This document shows, piece after piece, positions 37,383 to 45,949 of a DNA stretch of 64,000 nt. The notes under the pieces were generated by a model, which searched no databases, was not told the origin of the DNA, and was given only the letters and a program-made list of their open reading frames with translations. Positions within the stretch are counted from its first letter, which is position 1, and every line of letters begins with the position of its first letter. A program made the position numbers and the translations under genes. Origin of the DNA: Methanomassiliicoccaceae archaeon UBA472 (lineage in GTDB: Archaea > Thermoplasmatota > Thermoplasmata > Methanomassiliicoccales > UBA472); NCBI GenBank assembly GCA_002497075.1, contig DAML01000011.1:61696-125695 (forward strand). The letters are read 5' to 3'.

Positions 37383-38480
37383 ATGGTTAGCATGTACAAA
37401 AAGGCGGTCTTTCCCGGTAAGTACGTTCAAGGCGAAGGGGCTATTGGCGAACTTCCTGTGATGCTGTCGGCGCTTGGCGGTCGGGGAATGATCTTGGCGT
37501 CAGCTTCAGTGATATCTAAGGTACTTCCCGGGTCAGGACTCGTTCCAAGTGAGCATGGCATCCTGGTCGAGCCGTTCCAAGGAGAATGCTGCGAGGAGGA
37601 GCTTACCAGGTTGGCCGATATCATCAACGACAAGAACGTTGACGTTCTGGTCGGAATGGGAGGCGGAAAGGCCATCGACACGGCGAAGATCGCCGCGGAC
37701 CGGGCGCGGATACCGGTCATCGTCGTCCCAACCATAGCCTCCACTGACGCGCCAACGAGCGGGTGCGCCGTTCTATACACCAAAGAAGGAATGTTCGATT
37801 CGGTGCTCTATCAGAAGAGCAATCCTGCCGTAGTGCTGGTCGATACCTCGATCATAGCACAGGCGCCTGCGCGCTTCCTGGTGGCGGGGATGGGCGACGC
37901 TTTATCGACCTGGTTCGAGGCCAGGTCCTGCGACCGTACGCGATCGGCCAACGAGTGCGGAGGCCTCAGCACAGCGGCGGGCCTTCACATCGCCAGGCTT
38001 TGCTACGATACGCTTCTGGCTCATGGCGTCCAGGCGAAAAAGGCCTGCGAGGAGCACGTCGTGACCCCGGACCTGGAACGAATTGTCGAGGCCAACATAC
38101 TCCTGAGCGGGCTAGGGTTCGAGAGCGCCGGCCTGGCCTCCGCCCATTCTATTCACAACGGCCTGACGGCGTTGGAGGAGACCCATCGGTACTATCACGG
38201 CGAAAAGGTAGCCTTCGGTGTTCTGGCCGGACTATTTCTTTCGGAAGCTCCCATTGAGGAAATGATGACCGTCCATTCGTTCTGTGAAGCTGTGGGACTG
38301 CCAACAACGCTGGCGGACATCGGTCTGGAGAACGTGAGCCGGGAGAGGCTGATGACCGCGGCGGAAGGGGCTTGTGGCCCAGAACAGCCCATACACCATG
38401 AGGAGGGTACCATAACCCCAGAGAAGGTGCTTGAGGCGATGCTCAAGGCTGACGCCATGGGCAGAGAAAGGAAATCATGA
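37383..38480 (+). CDS. gldA: Glycerol dehydrogenase-like iron/zinc alcohol dehydrogenase
   Basis: This protein of about 365 residues belongs to the GldA/iron-containing dehydrogenase family and reduces or oxidises polyols with NAD. It has the N-terminal FPGKYVQGEGA, the dinucleotide loop GMGGGKAIDTAK, PTIASTDAPTSGCAVLYT, and metal ligands spread across GMGDALSTWFEA, SAHSIHNGLT and YHGEKVAFG (Asp and two His). Archaeal relatives include glycerol-1-phosphate dehydrogenase, but this pattern, notably 'QGEGAIGEL' and the SAHSIHNG histidine, fits GldA. Start choices are GTG 37374, ATG 37383 and ATG 37392. Confidence 0.88.
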   Translation: MVSMYKKAVFPGKYVQGEGAIGELPVMLSALGGRGMILASASVISKVLPGSGLVPSEHGILVEPFQGECCEEELTRLADIINDKNVDVLVGMGGGKAIDTAKIAADRARIPVIVVPTIASTDAPTSGCAVLYTKEGMFDSVLYQKSNPAVVLVDTSIIAQAPARFLVAGMGDALSTWFEARSCDRTRSANECGGLSTAAGLHIARLCYDTLLAHGVQAKKACEEHVVTPDLERIVEANILLSGLGFESAGLASAHSIHNGLTALEETHRYYHGEKVAFGVLAGLFLSEAPIEEMMTVHSFCEAVGLPTTLADIGLENVSRERLMTAAEGACGPEQPIHHEEGTITPEKVLEAMLKADAMGRERKS

Positions 38481-38586
38481 TCCGCGATCGCCAGTGAGAA
38501 TGGGTAACGTAACTGCCCTGGTAGAACAATTGAAAAGTTGAAAGTAAAGGGTTTGGTCGGACCTTTTGATCGCGGACATCTACAGG

Positions 38587-39465
38587 TCAGATCACGAAAT
38601 CTCCTGCGATCCCATCTGATATTTGCGGTTGTGAGTCCGGTTGCATTGCCACTACTCGTGAGCAAGCGTAGGCATGCGCCGCCTCGATCGATCCTGCCCT
38701 GTTGTCCAGGAGGGCGTCATCCACGAAGTAGTAACCCCACAGCGTGTTGCCCAGAGACAGGTAGTCCCAGCCATACTGGTCGGCCTTGCAAGCAGAGGCG
38801 ATCACTCTGCCGGACTTCTGCAGGTCGTCGTTGTCATCGAACATCCCGCCGGAATGGCATGAACCGAACATCAACGCGAACTTGGCGCTCTCGATGGCCG
38901 CGAACCTCTGTTTCAGCAGGCCGTCAGACAGACCGTAGAAGTCATATGTTACGATCATCTCATCATGCCCGTCGGATTCTACATCGCTATCCCAATTGTC
39001 CGAATCAGGCACTCTGGAACCGTGTCCACTATAGAAGAAGACCACCTCGCTGGTCGCCTTCTCGTTGGATACCAGCCAATCTATCCCCGCCAATATGGCC
39101 GATGCGGTGGCTCCCCGGTTCGTGATCAACTTCACGTTCGCCTTCGCATATCCCTGTTGGGTGGTGAGCTCCGAGTACATTTCCTTGGCATCCTCATCCG
39201 GGTGCCATAGGTCTGAGCCAGTACCCTCATAGTCGGCTACACCTATGATCAGGGCCCATTTGTCAGCGACCGGTGCCGGTGGCTTCACTGGCTTGCCCAG
39301 GACCTTTACGGAGTTCGGCTCGTAGGAATAAGCGCCCATACCATCCAACTTCATCGGCGAAGTGCGATCCACTACCGCCATTTCAGTAGCCAAGGATACT
39401 GGCGCTATCAGCAAAAAAGAGAAGAGCATCATCGATGCCACGATCAGACAGATGGATTTTTTCAA
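38587..39465 (-). CDS. Secreted caspase-like peptidase (peptidase C14 family)
   Basis: This is a 292-residue protein. A signal peptide of about 25 residues (LKKSICLIVASMMLFSFLL region) is followed by a caspase/metacaspase p20-type domain beginning WALIIGVADYEG. The catalytic His is in FFYSGHGS (residue 148 from the chosen start) and the Cys in FGSCHSGG (residue 203). Metacaspases usually have DSCHSG; here the residue before Ser is Gly. The region after SGHGS is Asp-rich (SDNWDSDVESDGHDE) and may bind calcium. The start is a TTG at 39465, decided by the ribosome-binding site AAGGGGGTC 6 nt upstream; the frame open to 39552 has no such site. It is probably exported to the cell surface. Confidence 0.82.
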   Translation of the reverse strand: MKKSICLIVASMMLFSFLLIAPVSLATEMAVVDRTSPMKLDGMGAYSYEPNSVKVLGKPVKPPAPVADKWALIIGVADYEGTGSDLWHPDEDAKEMYSELTTQQGYAKANVKLITNRGATASAILAGIDWLVSNEKATSEVVFFYSGHGSRVPDSDNWDSDVESDGHDEMIVTYDFYGLSDGLLKQRFAAIESAKFALMFGSCHSGGMFDDNDDLQKSGRVIASACKADQYGWDYLSLGNTLWGYYFVDDALLDNRAGSIEAAHAYACSRVVAMQPDSQPQISDGIAGDFVI

Positions 39466-39856
39466 AATTTGACCCCCTTGGTATATACTGTCCTTGGGGG
39501 TTATTTCAGGGTTGTGCAGGGAGAAGGAGATATGGTGCTCTCCCCCTTGCATTTCATTCTCATGTCCGATCGAGTCGTTTCATCCCCGGCGTTTAGGTCT
39601 GAATTTCCTGATATGTGTGCTTTCGAAACAACGATTATCTTCGGTCTCCCGGGGAAATATAACATGATAAAGATGACATCTGGCACAGGGCCGACCTGAT
39701 TTCTCTCAGCCCGTTCAATTAGAATTTTTTTCATTCATAATAATAATTAATCAAAAATCATTTGATTGCATCTACTTAAATAGTAGTTGAATTATTGGCT
39801 CTTTTATCCCGCAACCGCAAGGAAGCGAGATATAACCAACAGTAGGTAGTTTAGTA
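39466..39856. promoter_or_regulatory. 391 bp intergenic region between the caspase-like gene and a zinc-ribbon gene
   Basis: No supported gene. On the minus strand GTATATAC near 39480 is a TATA-like element, but too close to the TTG start for a normal leader, so the actual promoter may lie further upstream. On the plus strand an AT-rich stretch with ACTTAAATAGTAG (about 39773-39786) is the best promoter for the gene at 39857, leaving a leader of about 50 nt or more. Confidence 0.35.
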
Positions 39857-40042
39857 ATGTACGGAAACAGAGGTAATTCCGGCGGCTACAACCGCCCCAG
39901 GAACGATGGACCCCGCGAAATGCACGATGTAGTTTGCTCCGACTGCGGCGCAAAGACCCAGGTTCCCTTTAAACCCACCGAGGGCAGGCCTGTCTATTGC
40001 AGGGACTGCTTCCAGAAGCACAAGCCCAAGGACCGGTTCTGA
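39857..40042 (+). CDS. Small zinc-ribbon protein (CxxC...VPFKPxxGRPVYCxxC)
   Basis: This is a 61-residue protein. The glycine/asparagine-rich N-terminus (about 1-18) is followed by CSDCGAKTQVPFKPTEGRPVYCRDC, a compact zinc ribbon with CxxC pairs about 18 residues apart. The same motif with VPFKP and GRPVYCRDC is common in small archaeal and some bacterial proteins and appears abundant, perhaps linked to nucleic acids or translation. The exact role is unknown. It stands alone with a long leader and is well separated from its neighbours. Confidence 0.8.
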   Translation: MYGNRGNSGGYNRPRNDGPREMHDVVCSDCGAKTQVPFKPTEGRPVYCRDCFQKHKPKDRF

Positions 40043-40247
40043 ACAGGTTAAGCTTCAAACATTCTTGGGGCGAAAGCCCCGAGGATCCCTTACCTAATTT
40101 TGTCTTGTTTTGAATATGATGCGTATTTTTTAGTTCTAGCGTTCCGTTTCGTTTTCCCGTACCAAAGGGTTTTTTTATCCTGGCACCCATGGAACTGGAC
40201 ATTGCGGTAACTATCATCGGTTAAGCTGGTAGTGACCGGAGGGTTAG

Positions 40248-41564
40248 ATGGCAGAGAAGGAAGGCCCGTTGGACGAGATGCTCGAGGAGATCGCCTGCAT
40301 CCTCAAGATCAAGAGCACCGTGCCCGGAGAATACCGGGACGGGAGGGTGCTCATGCTGGAAGCGGCCGAGCAGCTGGACTCCAACATCCTCTGGGCGCTC
40401 CGCACCTTACGCAAGGCCCGCCGATCGTTCGAGGAAGAGAGCGAGATAGCCAATCGCTACAACACGTTCACCGCGAAATGGGCGAAGATGGACCCCTACC
40501 ACTTCGGTTCCGAGGAAAAACGATTGGAAAAGCAGCTTTACCAGCTGTTGCGAGAAGGGCAGTTCGAGCAATGCGCCGACGTGCTCGCGCAGCTCGAGCA
40601 GCTGGTGGACATGGACGTGGCGGAGAACATCGAGATCGGGCTGCTCTTGGAAGTGGTGAACCCGGAGATACACCTGGGAAAGGGGACCACTTTGTCCGTC
40701 CTCATTCACAATCACAGCGCCTTCCCCATCAAGCTTGATTCCCTGAAGGGCAGCTCTCCTCAGGCCACCGTCCACGTTCTGGACTTTTACAAGGGCGTGA
40801 TGAAGAAGGACGAAGACCATAAGTGCCAGATCAACGTCATTCCCAAGGTGGAAGGCGACATAGTGGTGGAGGTTCAGGCGGTCATTCATAACGACTCTCG
40901 TCCGTTGCGGATCAGCAAGGGGTTCTCGATAAAGGTGAACGTCCCCGAGCAGGTCGTGCAGTTCGTGGACGCCAGGACGCCGACCGACGTTCAATACGTG
41001 AGGCCGGTGGAGGTTCCAAAGCCTGTGGCCAAGGCCCCCTCTTCCTTCGATCCTCTGGAACTGACATCCACAGGAACCGTGGACCAGTGGTCGACGTGCG
41101 TCACGGTCTTCGCCAGGAACAAGAGCCCAATCAACCTGACCGGGCTGGCGGCCAAGGACCCCAATTACGTCAAGGCGGACGGTTACGCCAATCTGTTCAA
41201 GGCGTTGCTGGCCATGCGCTACGACCCCCACGTGGATTGGGCCCAGTGGTTCCAGGAAGCCGGTTTCGTAGGAGAGGACTACACCAAACGCTGCGCCAAG
41301 TTACTGTGGCAGATCGGTTCCTCCAAGGACCGCTCCGTCGAGCTGGAGATGGACGGCAGCGTCGGCAGCTCGAACATTGAAAATCTCATAGGGGCGATGC
41401 AGATCGCCTCCGGAGAGGTTCGTCGCGAGGAAAGGTCAAGAAAAACGTGGACCGTCGACGGCCATCTGGACGTTTCGACGTTCTCGCTCAAGGTCGAGAG
41501 GACCGTCAGAAAGGATGACGAGGGGAAGGCGGTCGCCTCCACGTTCCGGATAATCTCAGGATGA
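40248..41564 (+). CDS. Large unknown protein of the GTPase cluster
   Basis: This is a 438-residue protein that I do not recognise. Residues 1-140 are predicted helical and acidic. Residues 145-255 look like a beta sandwich (LSVLIHNHSAFPIKLDSLK, INVIPKVEGDIVVEVQAVI), similar in style to arrestin or Ig-like folds. The last part (about 275-438) is a mixed domain with WAQWFQEAGFVGEDYTKR and a final beta-rich stretch. There is no transmembrane segment or enzymatic motif. It converges on and overlaps by 9 bp the GAP1-like gene, which suggests a conserved partner relationship, but this rests only on position. Confidence 0.65.
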   Translation: MAEKEGPLDEMLEEIACILKIKSTVPGEYRDGRVLMLEAAEQLDSNILWALRTLRKARRSFEEESEIANRYNTFTAKWAKMDPYHFGSEEKRLEKQLYQLLREGQFEQCADVLAQLEQLVDMDVAENIEIGLLLEVVNPEIHLGKGTTLSVLIHNHSAFPIKLDSLKGSSPQATVHVLDFYKGVMKKDEDHKCQINVIPKVEGDIVVEVQAVIHNDSRPLRISKGFSIKVNVPEQVVQFVDARTPTDVQYVRPVEVPKPVAKAPSSFDPLELTSTGTVDQWSTCVTVFARNKSPINLTGLAAKDPNYVKADGYANLFKALLAMRYDPHVDWAQWFQEAGFVGEDYTKRCAKLLWQIGSSKDRSVELEMDGSVGSSNIENLIGAMQIASGEVRREERSRKTWTVDGHLDVSTFSLKVERTVRKDDEGKAVASTFRIISG

Positions 41565-42353
41565 GTACATCCTATCGATCAGTTCTTTCGCCTTCTGCGA
41601 GCTGTTGACGTCCGAACCGCTTGACGCGTCCACGAGCGAGCTGACGGCCCTCCAGCCCTTCTGCGGGACGGTGAGCGGTATTTTGGTTAGTACAAGATTG
41701 CACTGCGTATCCTGCAAATTCAGCGGCGGCTCGCTCAGGAAGGATATCGGGACCAATCCAAGATTGATGTCCAGGAACTTGGAGAGCATGTAACCGAGAA
41801 GGATGCGGTCGCGCTGCTCCGTACCCCTGCACGTGACGACGAACTTTACCTTGGGATCTTTAGTGTAGCCGTCGACGAGACGGTTCATGGTGGCCTTGGA
41901 GATGAGATGCGTCATGCCCTCTATCTCCTTCTCGAAGGGCACCGGCTCCCATTCGATGTCGATCGGAGCCATTTCCCCCATCGGAATTCCGAACTTCTCC
42001 TCGTGGCGGTTTATCGCCTTTTCCACGTCGTCGTAGGCCAGGCCCTGCTCCAGGGCGCTGCGCGGAACCAGTAAAGTGTGCGTAAGAATGCCGCTTCTCC
42101 CCTTCTCGTCCAGCTTGCTGCGCCGGAATATCTTGGAGAAGTACACCCCCTCGGAACCGCGGGCGGAGGCGATCAATCTCGCTTCGGAACGGAACATGTC
42201 CTCCGCGCTCACGTAGGCGGGATCGATGGGGATGTAGTAACCGAGGAACCGCTCGTACTCGTCCGGGCTGATGTTCGGCGATCGCGCTCGTTTCGCATAA
42301 CCCTTCTTCGGCACCGGCCCGTAGATGAAGTGCTCTGCGGCGGTCACCTTCAT
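41556..42353 (-). CDS. GAP1-like GTPase-associated protein
   Basis: This is a 265-residue protein. It begins AEHFIYGPVPKKGYAKRARSPN, similar in pattern to the GAP1 N-terminal domain (short strand, glycine turn, 'RSP'). The rest contains THTLLVPRSAL and a helical tail. GAP1-type proteins are known from gene clusters with TRAFAC-like GTPases in bacterial conflict/assembly systems. The start overlaps the stop of the GTPase gene by 4 bp (ATGA), so these two are translationally coupled and probably form a complex. The assignment to GAP1 is by pattern only. Confidence 0.6.
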   Translation of the reverse strand: MKVTAAEHFIYGPVPKKGYAKRARSPNISPDEYERFLGYYIPIDPAYVSAEDMFRSEARLIASARGSEGVYFSKIFRRSKLDEKGRSGILTHTLLVPRSALEQGLAYDDVEKAINRHEEKFGIPMGEMAPIDIEWEPVPFEKEIEGMTHLISKATMNRLVDGYTKDPKVKFVVTCRGTEQRDRILLGYMLSKFLDINLGLVPISFLSEPPLNLQDTQCNLVLTKIPLTVPQKGWRAVSSLVDASSGSDVNSSQKAKELIDRMYSS

Positions 42354-43393
42354 CCCTTGACGCCCCTGAACTCCTGCTCCTCCTTCACCTCGTCGGGCAT
42401 CTTCCGCGCTATCTCGCGGAAACGCTCGATGAAGGCGCGATACTCGTTGTAGGAGTAGTCCAGCAGATGGCTTCCCTTGACCGACACCAGGCGGGGGATG
42501 ATCTCCCCGTCCTCGTTCTGCTCGGTGCGTATCTCGCTGAAGAAGTAGGCGGACTTGTCGAAGGATACGTTCGCTATGGCCGCGCCCTTGGAAAGGGCCA
42601 TGGTGTCCCCGTAGTACTTCATCAGGATCGCCCGGGCGTAATCCTCCTTGGTGAACTCCTTGTCCTTGAACATGCCGCGCAGGCCGCGCTTCTCCGCGTT
42701 CAACCCCTCGTACGACTCAGGCCAGTTGTTCATCTTGATTATCTCCTTGTCCAGGAGGTCGAACTTGGTCAGCACGAACACCGGATATATCTTGGCCTTA
42801 TCCTCGTCCTGGGCGTACACCTGGGACTTGTACTTGCTAACGGCCGATATCAGCGTGGCCATGAACACGTCGTAGTTTCGCATTTCGATGAAGCGTTCGG
42901 AACGCGCCTCGGCGTTGATCTTGCTGAGGTCGATGAGGAACACCAGCACGTTGCACTTCAACAGCTCCTGGAAGGAGGTGCTCAAAGCGGAGAAGTCGAA
43001 CTCCCCCTTGTACGTCCCGGTGGATATCGACTCGCGGTACTGCTCCAACGAACGGAGAATGTCCAGGTCCTCACCGGCTATATCGTACACCGTGAAGTCC
43101 ATGATGTCGAAGCGGGAGGACGCTTCCTTTCCCACGGAGATCATTCTCCGGTAACCGTACTTGAACTTGTACTTGGCCATGTTGCCTTTGAGCGTGGCGT
43201 CCGCCCATTGCCCCTTGGACATGTTGGTGCGGTGATTGCCGAATATGCTGGTGAAAGAGGGATCGGTGGTGAACCTGAACTCCCCGGGACCGACGTTCTC
43301 CTCGGAGTTGGTGTACCGGACCTGGGATTCGTACAGAAGGCTGAGGAAGATGGTCTTTCCGCAAGATCTATCCCCAAAGATTGCGACAGGCAT
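42350..43393 (-). CDS. P-loop GTPase of the GAP1-like cluster (copy 1)
   Basis: This is a 347-residue GTP-binding protein. Walker A is GDRSCGKT (residues 7-14) in VAIFGDRSCGKTIFLSLLYES. A switch/Walker-B-like strand is MDFTVYDIAGEDLDIL. The base-recognition motif is LTKFD. The domain is longer than Ras, with helical inserts, like the GTPases found beside GAP1 proteins. The C-terminal half (about 260-347) adds a strand-helix region ending in YSYNEYRAFIERF. It is related to the second GTPase at 44064: same N-terminal FLGLLYE/FLSLLYE and the same YSxxEYR end. The gene is the first of the coupled pair with the GAP1-like gene. Confidence 0.78.
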   Translation of the reverse strand: MPVAIFGDRSCGKTIFLSLLYESQVRYTNSEENVGPGEFRFTTDPSFTSIFGNHRTNMSKGQWADATLKGNMAKYKFKYGYRRMISVGKEASSRFDIMDFTVYDIAGEDLDILRSLEQYRESISTGTYKGEFDFSALSTSFQELLKCNVLVFLIDLSKINAEARSERFIEMRNYDVFMATLISAVSKYKSQVYAQDEDKAKIYPVFVLTKFDLLDKEIIKMNNWPESYEGLNAEKRGLRGMFKDKEFTKEDYARAILMKYYGDTMALSKGAAIANVSFDKSAYFFSEIRTEQNEDGEIIPRLVSVKGSHLLDYSYNEYRAFIERFREIARKMPDEVKEEQEFRGVKG

Positions 43394-43542
43394 GAATGGA
43401 GTGAGCGATTGGTATGGTTAAATATATTTTCAATGAACGGGAATGAAAATGCCTTCCCGGAGCGGGGATTGTTTGATTTAAGGCGACGAACATTATCCCG
43501 AAGAAGGGGACGTCCATCGTTCCTTTGTATGGAGTTCGTAGC

Positions 43543-44049
43543 ATGTTCGGAGGAAAGAGGGTCGACCGGGTGCGGGACGCGCAGCGCATCAGGGAGATCC
43601 AGGACCTGCTCCGGGAGATCGCCGGCGACGTCGACGACAACGACAGGGAGATGGAGCAGGTGAAAGCGATGATGAAGGCCCGGGCGCCTCCGGCGTCTCC
43701 CAAGGTCACGCTGCCCGAGCCCGCTCCCGCTCCGCCGGCTGAAAAGCCGAGAGCGGTGCCTCCGCCCTATCAGCCATCACCACCGCCAAGAGAACCGATG
43801 AGGGAACAGCCGAGGACGCCTACCCAGTCGCCTCCGCCGATGCCTCAGGCACCTCCGGTACGGGAAAAACCGTTGTTCTGCATACATTGCGGCTCCCGGC
43901 TGCCCCCGGACAGCTTCGGATGTCCGGTGTGCGCCGCACGCAACACCAGGATATGCCCGAACTGCGGGACGCGAGTGAACGTTTCCACGGTCTCCTGCCC
44001 CATATGCCGAAGGGTCATGCCACCGGTCGTGCCGTATGTAAGGCATTGA
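43543..44049 (+). CDS. Coiled-coil, proline-rich, double zinc-ribbon adaptor
   Basis: This is a 168-residue protein. The first 45 residues form a predicted amphipathic helix (VRDAQRIREIQDLLREI). About 75 proline-rich residues follow (for example PPPYQPSPPPREP). The end holds two zinc ribbons: CIHCGSRLPPDSFGCPVC and CPNCGTRVNVSTVSCPIC. The layout, a dimerising helix on a flexible linker with ribbons, suits an adaptor. ATG 43543 has GGAG 8 nt upstream; the TTG at 43525 is not needed. It diverges from GTPase 1 and converges with GTPase 2, so it lies between the two GTPases. Confidence 0.72.
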   Translation: MFGGKRVDRVRDAQRIREIQDLLREIAGDVDDNDREMEQVKAMMKARAPPASPKVTLPEPAPAPPAEKPRAVPPPYQPSPPPREPMREQPRTPTQSPPPMPQAPPVREKPLFCIHCGSRLPPDSFGCPVCAARNTRICPNCGTRVNVSTVSCPICRRVMPPVVPYVRH

Positions 44050-44063
44050 GCTGGAGAACGATA

Positions 44064-44906
44064 TCAGGCCATTTTTCCGATAATGCAGACCAGACGCCGG
44101 TATTCCTTCTCCGAGTACTCTATCTGAACCTGCCCTTCGCGAACCGTGGTAGCAGGGACCTTTACTGCGTTCGGGTCCGAGACGGTCCCCAACCAGCTGA
44201 CCAAAATTTCAGACGCTGAATTGCGTTCAGAAATCACTTCCCGCAGCGCCTTGGACGTCCTGGGATATGATTCATCGAAAACCTTCTGGTCGTCCGCCTC
44301 GGCCCGATCGGCCTTGGTCAGGACGATGATGAAGGTGACCTCCCTAGTTCTTCCCAGGCGGGTCTTGGCCGCGTTATCGACGATGGTGGCGAGGAAGGCG
44401 TCCCTCTCCTCACCTGACCAGGAACCTTCCTGATGCTCGTTGGAAACATCCGCCAGGAGGACGATGGCGTCGCTCTCCAGCGAGTCCCGGAACAACTCGC
44501 TCAGCCCGTAACGGTCGACGGAGCCGCCTGCTGAGCCCTGCAGCACTTCCCTGAGCTGCCCGGACCCCCTCATCACCTTGAGGTCCTTCTCGCTCAGGGG
44601 AACGTCCCTCAATTTGACCGTGCGGAGCTCACTGGACCGGAAGAACGAAAAGGACCGCTTCCTTCGGAAACCAAGGTCAAGAGAACAGCCGGATACCTTG
44701 GAACGGTTCCTCGCAGAAGGCCATCTTCCCGAAAGCAGTTCCAGGCGCAGGTCCCCGAATGCTTTCGTTTCCAATGGCCCGGTGTTGACGATGACCTCTT
44801 GATCGTCTTCACATACCGCAGTGGTCATTCTGATGAGCGTCTCGTATAGGAGGCCGAGGAAAACAGTTCTCCCGCAGCGCGGCGTTCCTATGATTGAAAC
44901 GTTCAT
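44064..44906 (-). CDS. P-loop GTPase of the GAP1-like cluster (copy 2)
   Basis: This is a 280-residue GTPase-like protein. Walker A is GTPRCGRT (residues 7-14), where the usual GKT lysine is Arg. LTKADR is the base-recognition motif. There is no clear DxxG. The paralogy with the product encoded at 42350 is visible in VFLGLLYETLIRMTT against IFLSLLYESQVRYTN, and in the C-terminal YSEKEYRRLV against YSYNEYRAFI. The replacement of the P-loop lysine suggests weak or no GTP hydrolysis, so it may be a regulator of the first. The gene lies 14 bp from the convergent zinc-ribbon gene. Confidence 0.75.
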   Translation of the reverse strand: MNVSIIGTPRCGRTVFLGLLYETLIRMTTAVCEDDQEVIVNTGPLETKAFGDLRLELLSGRWPSARNRSKVSGCSLDLGFRRKRSFSFFRSSELRTVKLRDVPLSEKDLKVMRGSGQLREVLQGSAGGSVDRYGLSELFRDSLESDAIVLLADVSNEHQEGSWSGEERDAFLATIVDNAAKTRLGRTREVTFIIVLTKADRAEADDQKVFDESYPRTSKALREVISERNSASEILVSWLGTVSDPNAVKVPATTVREGQVQIEYSEKEYRRLVCIIGKMA

Positions 44907-45053
44907 CTGGACACGGATGGCGGAACGACGGTAAATATCATTGCGGTCGTCGAGGGCTGGACGAGGGAAGATGATGAAGGATTATCTTTATTAACTAAAC
45001 AATATATTTGTAACCTAGGGAAGTGACCTGTAGAAGAAGGGAGCCTATCTGAT

Positions 45054-45917
45054 ATGAAGGCGATCAATGAGGGAAAGCGTCCGTTCGGAGCTGTCTTGCT
45101 TTCTGCATGCTTAGCCTTCTATGGAGCGATGGGCGTCGTTAGCGGCCTGATACTCATTGCCGATCCTTCCGGGGCGGGCATGGGCTTCACCTCCGACATC
45201 CGCGAAGAAATACCGTTCCAGAGCTTCCTGCCGGTCGGCCTTTTCCTCTTCACCGTGTTCGGATCGGTGCCTCTCCTCCTGGCTTACGGAGCATGGACCA
45301 AGAAGGAGCTGGCGTTCGAGAAGATAAGCGAGGTCAGCGGCTATCACTGGTCCTGGGCCGGTGGCATGCTGCTCGTGCTGGTCTTGGTGCTATGGCTTAC
45401 CGTGGAGGGAACGCTCATCGGTCTGGACTACGCCGCGACGTACATGACCGTGGTCATGGGCATGGCTGTCTTCCTGGCCCTGATGCTGCCCCTAACAGAA
45501 GGCATTATCGTCGATCTTGAGGTTCATGAGACGCTAAAATTGAGAAGCTCAGGCCCGCCAGAGCTCGTCCTCGATTATCTGCTTGCTGTCGTCCAGCCTT
45601 ATGATGTCTACGAAGACGTACTTGCCGACCGGTATGCCCAGGGCTTTCAGTCTCCTCATGACCTCGCGCTTGGCGTCCTCGTTCCCCTCGCACTCGAAGA
45701 CGTCCTTGAAGGTCTGGCCGTTCCAATTGATGGTGTACTCATATCTGAACATAAGGGCATCTCCGTGGATGTCGTGGATCGCCTACTAGGTATCACCAGG
45801 TCCAGTTTATATCAATATCCTTTCTCTGCGGGCTTTTTCACCTTTGATCGGCAGCGTTTCCGGGTCCCGAAGGTTAAAGGCGTTAAGTTTATTGGTCTTA
45901 CGAGCATCCATGTCTGA
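45054..45917 (+). CDS. Four-helix membrane protein with a doubtful C-terminal half
   Basis: The first about 155 residues form a credible membrane protein with four helices (about 10-37, 57-77, 98-120, 125-150). The ORF then continues for about 130 residues through a region that is antisense to a 67-residue gene on the opposite strand (45549-45752) and contains no recognisable fold. The real protein probably ends near 45530, where 'TEGIIVDLEV' is reached. The stop may have been lost by mutation, or the C-terminus may be unused. A frameshift or sequencing error near 45530 is also possible. Family unknown. Confidence 0.5.
   Translation: MKAINEGKRPFGAVLLSACLAFYGAMGVVSGLILIADPSGAGMGFTSDIREEIPFQSFLPVGLFLFTVFGSVPLLLAYGAWTKKELAFEKISEVSGYHWSWAGGMLLVLVLVLWLTVEGTLIGLDYAATYMTVVMGMAVFLALMLPLTEGIIVDLEVHETLKLRSSGPPELVLDYLLAVVQPYDVYEDVLADRYAQGFQSPHDLALGVLVPLALEDVLEGLAVPIDGVLISEHKGISVDVVDRLLGITRSSLYQYPFSAGFFTFDRQRFRVPKVKGVKFIGLTSIHV
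45549..45752 (-). CDS. Small protein of unknown function, antisense to the membrane-protein ORF
   Basis: This is a 67-residue hydrophilic protein: MFRYEYTINWNGQTFKD begins a short beta hairpin, followed by EDAKREVMRRLKALGI (helix) and VGKYVFVDIIRLDDS (strand). The pattern is compact and protein-like, more so than the opposite-strand reading. I do not recognise it. The gene lies wholly inside the tail of the ORF that starts at 45054 on the other strand, so only one of the two readings can be normal. Confidence 0.45.
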   Translation of the reverse strand: MFRYEYTINWNGQTFKDVFECEGNEDAKREVMRRLKALGIPVGKYVFVDIIRLDDSKQIIEDELWRA

Positions 45918-45949
45918 GACCCTATGAAAGAAGGCCGGAGGATGATCGC

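Noticed and set aside
38538..39125. 195-residue plus-strand ORF opposite the caspase-like gene
   Set aside because: Arg/Pro/Ser-rich shadow frame without start signal.
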